Shown here piece after piece: positions 1 to 7,940 of a stretch of DNA of 64,000 nt. The notes beneath the pieces are model-generated. The model was given only the letters and a program-made list of their open reading frames with translations, had not been told where the DNA came from and ran no database searches. Both the position numbers and the translations under genes were made by a program. Each line of letters starts with the position of its first letter. The first letter of the stretch is position 1. Source of the DNA: BAIKAL-G1 sp943369525. GTDB lineage: Bacteria > Cyanobacteriota > Cyanobacteriia > PCC-6307 > Cyanobiaceae. The stretch spans positions 1 to 64,000 of the forward strand of contig CALRNL020000005.1 in the NCBI GenBank assembly GCA_943369525.1, in the 5' to 3' direction.

Positions 1-142
1 AGAACAGCACCGAATCGAGTACAACGTCTACAGACCGCATTCGGCTCTCCAGGGGCATACGCCCCTGGAGGTCATCCAGCAATGGAAGGCGGCCTGATCA
101 ACCCACTAGCTCTCATAAGGACTGGAGCAGCAAGGGGGGTCA
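1..142 (+). mobile_element. Right end of an IS3-family insertion sequence
   Basis: The window opens inside an IS3-type element. A transposase C-terminus ends at 97. About 35 bases further on, the sequence GGGGGGTCA (134-142) resembles the outer end of an IS3-family right inverted repeat, since these elements usually end TGA...TCA. The element boundary at 142 is inferred from that resemblance. The left end lies outside the window, so the target-site duplication cannot be checked. The element directly adjoins the giant-protein island. Confidence 0.6.
2..97 (+). CDS. IS3-family transposase OrfB, C-terminal fragment (partial, cut by window start)
   Basis: Reading from base 2, the frame is open for 31 codons and stops with TGA at 95-97. 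The visible residues include RIEYNVYRPHSALQGHTP and a final QQWKAA. This is the typical end of the DDE integrase-type OrfB of IS3-family elements: the catalytic Glu helix is followed by the Y-N-x-x-R-P-H-x-x-L-x-G-x-T-P block. Only this tail is present, so whether the transposase is intact cannot be judged. It would catalyse cut-out and insertion of its own element. Confidence 0.8.
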   Translation, partial: EQHRIEYNVYRPHSALQGHTPLEVIQQWKAA

Positions 143-569
143 CGTCACAGTCACAGATCCAGGGGGAGGGATTGGAAGATGGTTGGAAGGTGGTTTGCTA
201 TGGAGCGCTAAGGACTAGACGCACAACATGTCGCAACAAAATACCGTTTATACGGACTCCAAACGAGTTGCACAAATGCTATGGAGACACCTCCAAAAGC
301 AGAAGCCTAAGAAGTCATCTCGACGCCAAAGAAAGCAACGATTCAATACGTATTGACAAAACCGAATAAGACTGCAAAAGCATGCATAAACAGCTCCGAT
401 CCTGAAGCAACGCCCTAGCAAATACCCGACTACAGGTATGAAGTGTTGGGCCTTCCTGGGTGCCTCCCCAGGTCGTTCAATTAAGATGGACATAATCCGG
501 AACCCATCCAGTCGGCATTCCCATGGACTGCCTGGATGGCGGAAGCCAAAATCGCTACAACATTAATCA
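143..569. other. Gap upstream of the first giant gene; no gene recognised
   Basis: This stretch is moderately AT-rich and lies between the IS end and the first giant gene. A 95-codon frame opens at 82 but overlaps the transposase tail in another frame and has no recognisable protein pattern, so it is not called. The only structure seen is an inverted repeat at 504-539. It presumably holds the promoter and leader of the gene starting at 570, but no clear -10/-35 pair could be picked by eye. Confidence 0.5.
504..539. repeat. 8-bp inverted repeat in the leader of the first giant gene
   Basis: CCATCCAG at 504-511 is the exact reverse complement of CTGGATGG at 532-539, with a 20-base spacer that contains CCATGG. 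It ends 30 bases before the start codon of the giant gene. It could be an operator or a leader hairpin. No run of T follows, so it is not a typical terminator. Confidence 0.4.
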
Positions 570-3500
570 ATGGCAACCCTATTCCCCCTTCCCCTGGCTG
601 TAGGCAAGGAATGGTGTAACTTACTGAGCGCCTGGGCCGTTGACGGTAGCCTCGAGGTAGCAGCTCGACAAGCCTTCAAACTGGAGAGTAGCCCCCTAGC
701 CCTCCAGGCCCTGGTTAGCCAATGGGCCGAGGCCAACTTTGAATCTCTGCCCGCAATCGAGCTGGTTAGTCGCAATGACCTGCCGGGGGCGGCTGCAGCA
801 TACGGGTCTAATACCACCACCATTTACCTCAACCAGGATTGGCTTGCAACCGCAAGTACGGCCCAGGCTATCGCCGTGCTTACGGAGGAATTGGGGCACC
901 ATCTCGATTCTCTGTTGAATCCAAGTGATACGCCAGGGGATGAGGGGGAGTTTTTTGCGAGGCTCCTAGCGGGGGCAGCTCCATCAGCAGACCAGGTTGC
1001 GGCAGTTAGAACCCAGTCGGACCACGGCCAGTTAATCGTTGCTGGCCAGCAGGTGGATATTGAGTATGCAAGCCTTCCCCAGATATCAGTCAAAGCGACC
1101 GCCAATGGTAATGAGGTTGATGGCAGTCCGGTGGTGTTCACGTTCAACCGAACTGGTTCCACCGCCGAAGCCCTGAAAGTTGGCTACCAATTATTCGGCA
1201 CAGCTCAGGTTGGTGGCGACTACACTGGAAGCAATGTCGGAGAAATTGTCTTTTCAGCTGGGAATGACTCAGCCATCCTGTCATTGCCGACAATAAACGA
1301 TATTCTGATCATTGACCCTGGCGAAACAGTCCTTGCTCGGATCGAGCCTGCTGCAAGCTATTTAATTGTAGCTGGCAGCCAGTTGGCAACAGCAACAATT
1401 ACTGCGGAGGGCATTAATGTTACGAAACGGAGCCCAACACGACCAGGCTGGAGCCAGGGTGAAGTGCAAAATCACAATGCCTTTGCAGTACTAAAGAATG
1501 ATGGCAGTGTGGTTGCCTGGGGTGATAGTGCCTATGGGGGCACGGCACCGGCAGGACTGGGCAATGTGACTCAAATCTTCTCCAATAAGGGTGCCTTTGC
1601 AGCATTGAGAAGCGATGGCACAGTTGTTGCCTGGGGAGATAGTGGTAAGGGAGGCTCTGCACCGGCAGATCTCAGCAGTGTTATCAAGATCTTTTCAAAT
1701 GAACATGCTTTTGTTGCGCTGAAGTCTGATGGCACAATTGTTGCCTGGGGGGACCCGAGTTTTGGAGCTACTGCACCGTCGGGTCTGGGCGGCGTCTTAG
1801 ACATCGTTTCCAACAATTATTCCTTTGCGGCACTTAAGACTGATGGCACCGTTGCTGCCTGGGGTAACAACTCCTATGGGGGCACCACACCCACGGGACT
1901 AGCTGCGGTTACGCAGATAGTCCCTAATGAGCAGGCCTATGCGGCACTGAAGAGTGATGGCACTGTCCTTGCATGGGGCAACATCGCCTACGGCGGCACA
2001 GCACCCGCGGGTCTTAATGGCGTTACCAAGATTTTCTCGACCAATCGTTCCTTCGTAGCCCTAAACAAGGATGGCACGGTCGTTGCATGGGGAGATAGTG
2101 GCTATGGGGGGGCGACACCAGAAGGTCTAAGTAGTGTCACACAAATCACCTCCAATGACCTTGCCTTTGCCGCCTTGAAAGACGACGGCACGGTCGTTAC
2201 CTGGGGAAATAGCACCTATGGCGGCTCTGCACCAGCAGGCTTGAGTAGTGTTATCCAAATTGTCTCCAATAACCTTGCATTTGCCGCCCTTAGCAGTGAT
2301 GGCTCTGTCGTTGCCTGGGGCGACAGCAGCAATGGTGGCACGGCACCTACGGGTCTAAGCGACGTCAGACAGATCTACTCCAATGACCTCTCGTTTGCAG
2401 CCCTTAAGAATGATGGCACTGTCATCGCTTGGGGAAGCGACATCTATGGGGGCACGGTCCCTACTGACCTTAGCGGTGTCACTCAGATTTTCGCCAATGA
2501 TCTCTCCTTTGCGGCTCTAAAGAGTGATGGAACAGTTGTTACGTGGGGTGGCAGCGGCAATGGAGGCAATGCAACGGAAGGACTTAATGGTGTGGTTGGC
2601 TTTGCCGATCCCTACACCGATGATCAGTTGCCAGCAGGCATAGAATCACTGACCCCATCTGCAAGCATTATCAATGAGGGGGCCAGCTTAACGACCACAG
2701 TGATTACACGTAATTTGGCAGCAGGCACCCCGGTTTACTATTCCTTGACGGGCAAAGGAATTACCACCGAGGACTTTTCTGCAGGCATGCTCACTGGCAC
2801 AGCGGTAGTTGGCGCTGACGGCTCGTTTGGATTGCTCCATACACTCGCCAACGACATAAAAACAGAAGGCGATGAAACGTTGGAACTGAAAATATTTACC
2901 GATCCAGCGCGATCAATACAATTCGGAAGCGCCGCAAGCATTCTGATTAAAGATGCTTCGAAAGGTCCCGCCGTCATATATAAACACGGGAGCAATCAAC
3001 CATTGCTACTAAAGGCTTCCATCAAGGACGGAACCGGATTCAACGCATTAACCATATATTTCTCAAACTCAGGATTAGATGCCGAAGCGCCAGCCATTTA
3101 TGCAGACCTGAATCCCGGCAATAATATTATCTCAGGATCGGCCAAAGACGGCAGCTTTGCAACATCGATCGCAATCAATCCAACCACTCAAACTGGAACC
3201 TACCAGGTATCATCATTATCAATATCCGACAAGCTTGGCAACTTGGTTCTGCTGTCCGACGCTGTAGAAGTCAAAGATTACCTTGCATCCCTTGGCATCG
3301 ATCCCACCTCTTTAAGCTTCGAAGTCACAGGCAACCCTTCCGTAGGTGGCGACGTAACGCCACCGTCCCTCTCCGCCCTATCACTATCAGGGCAAAGCGT
3401 TAATCTAAGTTCGGGCAATCAGTTTCTTCTGCTAAATGCTGCCATTAAGGACGCATCTGGCCTCAGCAATCTCCAAATATCCTTTGCTAATCAAGCGACA

Positions 3501-6500
3501 AACAATACCTCTCCAGAAATTTATGCGTCTCTAAACCCCCAAAATAATATTATATCAGGAACAGCCAAAGACGGCTCCTACGCAGCATCAATAGCAATGA
3601 ATGCGTCCACCCCCATTGGCAATTACCAGGTTGCATCCCTTTGGATACGAGATACTGCCGGCAATCAAGTTGATCTAGACGGAAAAGATGCTCTTGATTA
3701 TTTAAGCAAGATTGGAATTAACCCGGCCACCCTAAGCTTCCAAGTGATAGGTACCGCCCCAACCAGTAGTGACAAGAGTGCGCCCTCTCTAACAAGCCTT
3801 ACATTGTCATCGAAAAGCGTAGATATCAGCTCAAGCAATCAATCTCTGCTTCTTAAGGCATCGATTAAGGATGCAACAGGGCTAAGCAATCTGAGCATAT
3901 CCTTTTCCAATGGACTCTCCGACATCTATACCTCCTTAAATCCCAATAACAATACAATCATTGGCTCTGCAAAGGATGGCAGCTACGCCGCATCGATTCT
4001 GATTAATCAATCCAAAGCTACTGGTATTTATCAAGTATCTTCTTTGTCGATACTTGACATCCTTGGCAATCAAACGCGCGTTGACGGCACAGCAGCGAAG
4101 GACTTTTTGAAATCAATTGGCATTGATGCGGCCTCCCTAAGCTTCGAGGTCAAAGGTTCTCCATTGAATAGCACGGACACCAAAGCCCCCCTGCTCGCGT
4201 CTTTAGCCATTAACCAAGCTCCAATTAATACCGAAACACCGAAGATAGTCACCATTACAAGTGCCGCTAGTCTCACATCGCAATACATTGATATTGATTT
4301 TATTGACTCAGTCGGCCTAGGAACTCCGATTAGTCAAACACTCGGCAGCAACTCCAGTTCTTGGGGTTACTTGAGCCTATCCGGTCCCGATGGTGAAACA
4401 CTGACTGCTTCAATTGAGGCTGCTAATCTGATTACTGGCACCAGTAAAGCAGGAACTCTCCGAATTCCTGTCCCTTTTGATTCACAAATAGCTGCAGGAG
4501 CCTGGTCACTTTCACGCTTGGAGCTTTACAATCAGACAGGGCTTACTAAGCAAGTGAGTGGATATAATAACTCAGGCGACCTGGCAACTTCGCTTGCGCA
4601 AACAGCAGCACTCCTAGGGGTGGATCAATCGTCACTCTCGATCAACATTGTCAACAAGAATACTGTCGTCTCGCAAGCGCCCCTAGTCAAAGCCATTCGA
4701 TTTGGCTCCCCTACCTATGATATTACCTCAGGGAACACATCCGTATCGTTAGAAATTGATTTTTCAGACTCGGCTGGGCTTGGTAGCACTATCGCCTCTG
4801 AAACCGGCAACCGCTCTTCAACATGGGGCTACGTTGGCCTAACTGGTCCGAATGGTGAGACTATCTTCGCCGAAATTGGATCCGCCAACCTAATTGCCGG
4901 TACAACTAAACAGGGTACATTGCGGCTTGCCGGCACATTGCCTGCCAACACTGCCCCTGGCACGTGGGTCATCAGTCAATTGAAGCTGAATAATACTGTC
5001 GGCCTTTCAAAGCAAGTTGATTCAATAAATTATCAAGGTGACCAGGCGGGGGCGTTGGCCCAAGTCGCTGCCCTGCTAGGCGTAAGCCCATCCTCGCTAT
5101 CGGTCAGCCTCGTTAACAAAAACACGTCGCCAGCAGTGGCCCCAACCGTTAACGCGATCAGGTTTGGAGCGTCAAGTTACGATGTTTCGGCTGGCACCGC
5201 ATCGGCATCGTTAGATATTGATTTTACAGATTCCGCTGGGCTTGGCAGCAGCATTGCCAATCCCGAAAATGAGGCTAACGCATCTTGGGGCCTGATCAAT
5301 TTAACCGGCCCCAATGGTGAAAGTTTTTCTGCCAAAATCGGCTCATCCAATCTAGTTGCTGGCACTAATAAGCAAGGTACATTGAGGCTTTCCGGCATTT
5401 TGTCACCCCACATGGCCGCTGGGGTTTGGTCAATAAGCAGACTTTCTTTGTACAATAAAGCTGGCCTATCCAAAAACGTAGAAGCCTATAGCTTTCAAGA
5501 CGACCAACCAAGCCAACTTGCACAGTTGGCGGCGCTGCTTGGGGTGAATGTTGCCTCATTATCAGTCGATATCGTTAATAGCAATAGCCTCCAAGCCGGC
5601 CTTCCCGTGGTCAAAGCCATTAGGATGGGAACTGTAATCACAAATCCTTCTTATACAATTACACCGTCATTAGCTAATGTCAATGAAGGTTCCACTCTGG
5701 CTACTTCGATAGCCACAGGCAATGTGGCCTCTGGCACAACCCTCTACTGGTCTGTTGGTGGTAACGGTATCAATGCTGCTGATTTTTCGTCGGGATCTCT
5801 AACAGGATCTGGCATTGTCGGGTCCGATGGTAAATTCATCTTTTCCCATGCCCTTGCCAATGATGTGGTAACAGAAGGTGATGAGACACTGCAGATCAAG
5901 TTGTTTTCTGATTTAACAAGAACGCTCCAGCTTGGATCAACCGCAGCCGTTAATGTCAAGGACACATCAACAAGCCCCTTACCTGCAATCAAAGATACGT
6001 CTGGCAAGGAAGTGGCGGGAGCTTCCTTTGAAAGCAAGAAAAGCCTCTTAAGCGATTTAACAGCCTCTGTGCCACTTAAGGCAGAAGCAAGCAAACTGCT
6101 TGATCGTTATAAAATTAATAACTCCGCATCCACAACCCCCAAATCCGCGGCTTCTACAGATTCTTCCTTTATTGACTTTACGATTAAAACGGGATCCCTA
6201 AAATCGATTATTGCGGAAATCGCTCTTGACCAAGAAATCAAGGCAAATGCTTACGTCAAGGTGAATCCCAATACCGGAGAGGCATTTGATTTCACCTACG
6301 ACCCAATTACGGGTCTTGGCGCGGAACTGTTAGATACCAACAAAAATGGACTCGTCGACAGCCTGCGTATGCACCTGCAAGATGGTGCCAAAGGTGATGT
6401 GGATGGCCTGATCAATGGGCAAATCCGAGATCCTGGACTGCTTGCTGATGCGCCAAGACAAAGTGTCTACCGGTTCTTCAAAGCCTCAAAAGGCGTTCAC

Positions 6501-6896
6501 CTCTATTCCTCCAGTGAAGAGGAACGAGCTATCGTCAACGCCAATCCGGAGTGGGGCTACAAGGATGAAGGTGTTGCCTATGACGCGCTTGTCACCCAAG
6601 GCAAAGCCCTACATCGCTTCTTCAATGCCAAAGCTTCTTACCACTTTATGACCACCAATGATGAGGAAGCAAAGACCGTCAAAGCCAATCCTGCATGGGG
6701 ATTTTCCTATGAGGGTGAGAGCTTCAGCGTGAGCACTATCTCTCAACTGGGAATGAGTACACCTGTTAACCGCTTCTACAGGGTGCTAGATGGCGTAGGT
6801 CAGCATTTTTATACGGCGAGCTCCGATGAGGCCAATAATATTATTGCCCATCCTGAATGGGGCTACAAGTCGGAGGGGGTGGGTTGGTATGTTTGA
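570..6896 (+). CDS. Giant RCC1-like / Ig-like repeat exoprotein with DUF5648-type C-terminus (2108 aa)
   Basis: No function is assigned; it is probably a cell-surface or secreted repeat protein. Architecture by residue: 1-166, an N-terminal domain with EELGHHLD near 110-120, vaguely metallopeptidase-like; ~168-285, Calx-beta-like; ~300-680, ten RCC1-like repeats of exactly 38 aa with a GTVVAWGD core; ~694-795, a second Calx-beta-like domain; ~800-1205, three Ig-like repeats each ending near IDPTSLSFEV; ~1206-1687, three ~160-aa repeats with SSTWGYVGLTGPNGE; ~1693-1798, another Calx-beta-like domain. The C-terminus has a calcium-loop-like DTNKNGLVD, then three ~43-aa DUF5648-like repeats (YRFF...NPEWGYKDEG) from ~1964 to the end. 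No N-terminal signal peptide is visible. GC is visibly lower than in the housekeeping genes. The gene at 7941 is its paralog. The ATG at 570 has no clear ribosome binding site. Confidence 0.85.
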   Translation: MATLFPLPLAVGKEWCNLLSAWAVDGSLEVAARQAFKLESSPLALQALVSQWAEANFESLPAIELVSRNDLPGAAAAYGSNTTTIYLNQDWLATASTAQAIAVLTEELGHHLDSLLNPSDTPGDEGEFFARLLAGAAPSADQVAAVRTQSDHGQLIVAGQQVDIEYASLPQISVKATANGNEVDGSPVVFTFNRTGSTAEALKVGYQLFGTAQVGGDYTGSNVGEIVFSAGNDSAILSLPTINDILIIDPGETVLARIEPAASYLIVAGSQLATATITAEGINVTKRSPTRPGWSQGEVQNHNAFAVLKNDGSVVAWGDSAYGGTAPAGLGNVTQIFSNKGAFAALRSDGTVVAWGDSGKGGSAPADLSSVIKIFSNEHAFVALKSDGTIVAWGDPSFGATAPSGLGGVLDIVSNNYSFAALKTDGTVAAWGNNSYGGTTPTGLAAVTQIVPNEQAYAALKSDGTVLAWGNIAYGGTAPAGLNGVTKIFSTNRSFVALNKDGTVVAWGDSGYGGATPEGLSSVTQITSNDLAFAALKDDGTVVTWGNSTYGGSAPAGLSSVIQIVSNNLAFAALSSDGSVVAWGDSSNGGTAPTGLSDVRQIYSNDLSFAALKNDGTVIAWGSDIYGGTVPTDLSGVTQIFANDLSFAALKSDGTVVTWGGSGNGGNATEGLNGVVGFADPYTDDQLPAGIESLTPSASIINEGASLTTTVITRNLAAGTPVYYSLTGKGITTEDFSAGMLTGTAVVGADGSFGLLHTLANDIKTEGDETLELKIFTDPARSIQFGSAASILIKDASKGPAVIYKHGSNQPLLLKASIKDGTGFNALTIYFSNSGLDAEAPAIYADLNPGNNIISGSAKDGSFATSIAINPTTQTGTYQVSSLSISDKLGNLVLLSDAVEVKDYLASLGIDPTSLSFEVTGNPSVGGDVTPPSLSALSLSGQSVNLSSGNQFLLLNAAIKDASGLSNLQISFANQATNNTSPEIYASLNPQNNIISGTAKDGSYAASIAMNASTPIGNYQVASLWIRDTAGNQVDLDGKDALDYLSKIGINPATLSFQVIGTAPTSSDKSAPSLTSLTLSSKSVDISSSNQSLLLKASIKDATGLSNLSISFSNGLSDIYTSLNPNNNTIIGSAKDGSYAASILINQSKATGIYQVSSLSILDILGNQTRVDGTAAKDFLKSIGIDAASLSFEVKGSPLNSTDTKAPLLASLAINQAPINTETPKIVTITSAASLTSQYIDIDFIDSVGLGTPISQTLGSNSSSWGYLSLSGPDGETLTASIEAANLITGTSKAGTLRIPVPFDSQIAAGAWSLSRLELYNQTGLTKQVSGYNNSGDLATSLAQTAALLGVDQSSLSINIVNKNTVVSQAPLVKAIRFGSPTYDITSGNTSVSLEIDFSDSAGLGSTIASETGNRSSTWGYVGLTGPNGETIFAEIGSANLIAGTTKQGTLRLAGTLPANTAPGTWVISQLKLNNTVGLSKQVDSINYQGDQAGALAQVAALLGVSPSSLSVSLVNKNTSPAVAPTVNAIRFGASSYDVSAGTASASLDIDFTDSAGLGSSIANPENEANASWGLINLTGPNGESFSAKIGSSNLVAGTNKQGTLRLSGILSPHMAAGVWSISRLSLYNKAGLSKNVEAYSFQDDQPSQLAQLAALLGVNVASLSVDIVNSNSLQAGLPVVKAIRMGTVITNPSYTITPSLANVNEGSTLATSIATGNVASGTTLYWSVGGNGINAADFSSGSLTGSGIVGSDGKFIFSHALANDVVTEGDETLQIKLFSDLTRTLQLGSTAAVNVKDTSTSPLPAIKDTSGKEVAGASFESKKSLLSDLTASVPLKAEASKLLDRYKINNSASTTPKSAASTDSSFIDFTIKTGSLKSIIAEIALDQEIKANAYVKVNPNTGEAFDFTYDPITGLGAELLDTNKNGLVDSLRMHLQDGAKGDVDGLINGQIRDPGLLADAPRQSVYRFFKASKGVHLYSSSEEERAIVNANPEWGYKDEGVAYDALVTQGKALHRFFNAKASYHFMTTNDEEAKTVKANPAWGFSYEGESFSVSTISQLGMSTPVNRFYRVLDGVGQHFYTASSDEANNIIAHPEWGYKSEGVGWYV
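1470..2609 (+). repeat. Ten in-register 114-bp tandem repeats coding for RCC1-like blades
   Basis: The repeat core GATGGCA(C/G)... recurs at 1500, 1614 and 1728 and then every 114 bases to 2526. That is ten copies of a 38-aa unit with no insertion or deletion. Each unit reads roughly FAALKSDGTVVAWGD followed by a YGGTAPAGL-like turn and a VTQIFSN strand. The DNA copies differ from one another, mostly at third positions, so this is not a recent slippage array. RCC1-type units usually form a seven-bladed propeller; ten units suggests a different closure or an open solenoid. Confidence 0.9.
6399..6896 (+). repeat. Near-identical copy A of a ~500-bp 3' segment shared by the two giant genes
   Basis: From GTGGATGGCCTGATCAATGG at 6399 to the stop codon, the sequence matches 14172-14669 at almost every base with a constant offset of 7773 and no gap. 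Just upstream (about 6240-6398) the protein is equally conserved but many third positions differ. The sharp change in silent divergence suggests a gene-conversion or recombination tract ending near 6399. Confidence 0.85.
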
Positions 6897-7128
6897 TCTG
6901 ACAGGTTGCTAACTGATACTTATTTGGCAAGTCTGCAGCGATATTGCAGGAGATCTTGCTGACTGGACCGCCTAAGTAGCTGGCAGAATATGCCATCAGC
7001 CACAGAGGGATGGGTCTGAAGCAAGTGTTGGCGTTGATGCGCCGAACGTTGGGGAGATATCAGGTTGGCATTGAAGTGCTTGGAATCGGGCTAGGAGTGA
7101 CTTTGGTGTTGACCTAGTTTCAAGCAGA

Positions 7129-7150
7129 GGGACCCATGGAGGAGGGTCCC
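7129..7150. repeat. Perfect 7-bp inverted repeat (hairpin)
   Basis: GGGACCC at 7129-7135 pairs with GGGTCCC at 7144-7150 across an 8-base loop. It lies about 230 bases after the first giant gene. There is no T-run on either side, so it may be a weak terminator or a leftover element end. Confidence 0.45.
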
Positions 7151-7230
7151 GTCGAGGCGCAGAAACATGACGCCGTTCAAAGAATTGCAGATCCTACAAT
7201 TAAGGGATCTTTTATTGCAATATGCGCATG

Positions 7231-7260
7231 GCCTAGGGCCTCATCTTTGAGACCCTAGGC
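7231..7260. repeat. Strong 30-base hairpin between the giant genes
   Basis: GCCTAGGG at 7231-7238 pairs with CCCTAGGC at 7253-7260. Inside, CTCA at 7240-7243 pairs with TGAG at 7248-7251, leaving a four-base loop and a single C/A mismatch. That is 12 pairs in 30 bases. No T-run follows, so it is not a classic intrinsic terminator. It could be a processed RNA end, a REP-like element or a mobile-element end. Confidence 0.6.
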
Positions 7261-7940
7261 TAGGAACCCTTTCAGAGCCTGCAAATAGGCTTTAGGGAAT
7301 GATGGGCTTATAACTCTAGACAGGATCCGCTCAAATGGCATAAGATATGACGAAAGCTGACAAGTCACCAGGTCGTCCACCGACGTGGCTGAGCATGTTC
7401 GGCAATTCGATTAGCACTCCTTATTAATGACCGGCACCAAAGCCGCCTACCGATCATTTGCCAGTCGGTGGTGCACGTTTGGAAGAGGCTGGACGATTAA
7501 CAGCAACCTCGGAGTCGCAAACGCCCAGCAATTCAATGTCATGTTCAATAGCTTTCCAAACAAAGTTCGGGCGATGGAGCCTCGCCAACGCTGGTGGCTC
7601 TCCGATAATCGACTGCCCAAACAAGAATGCAGAAGCTTAAGCAGCTGGAAGCTAGACAACACGAGAAACAACATCCCTCTAAAAACGATTTACCAAATCA
7701 GAATAAACGGGCTACGAACCGTTGCATGTCTCCAGAGAGGCCTGGTTGCCAGATTAATTCTTCGCCCAAAAAGCGCTATACGTCAATGGGTCAGAAGCTT
7801 CTATTGGGAAGTTCCCAAAATTAGAACCAGTTACCGCCCATGACGATGGGGTCAAAACAGCCGGAAGCTTTTGATTCCCTAAATCGTTTCATCACTAACT
7901 CAACCAAATTTTCAACTATTAATTCGAGGGATTGATCTCA

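Larger units (their letters stand above)
6897..7940. other. 1.04-kb gap between the giant genes; hairpins and unrecognised short frames
   Basis: No gene is recognised. Short frames exist: 35 codons from 7010, rich in hydrophobic residues (VLGIGLGVTLVLT near its end); about 26 codons from 7347; and 138 codons from 7427. None shows a family signature and several overlap in different frames, as expected for decayed DNA. Two clear hairpins lie at 7129-7150 and 7231-7260. The promoter of the second giant gene must lie near the right end, and GAGGG at 7926-7930 is its likely ribosome binding site. Confidence 0.5.

Noticed and set aside
7427..7843. 138-codon frame between the giant genes
   Set aside because: It overlaps other equally open frames on both strands and has no family signature, no convincing ribosome binding site and an unnatural composition.
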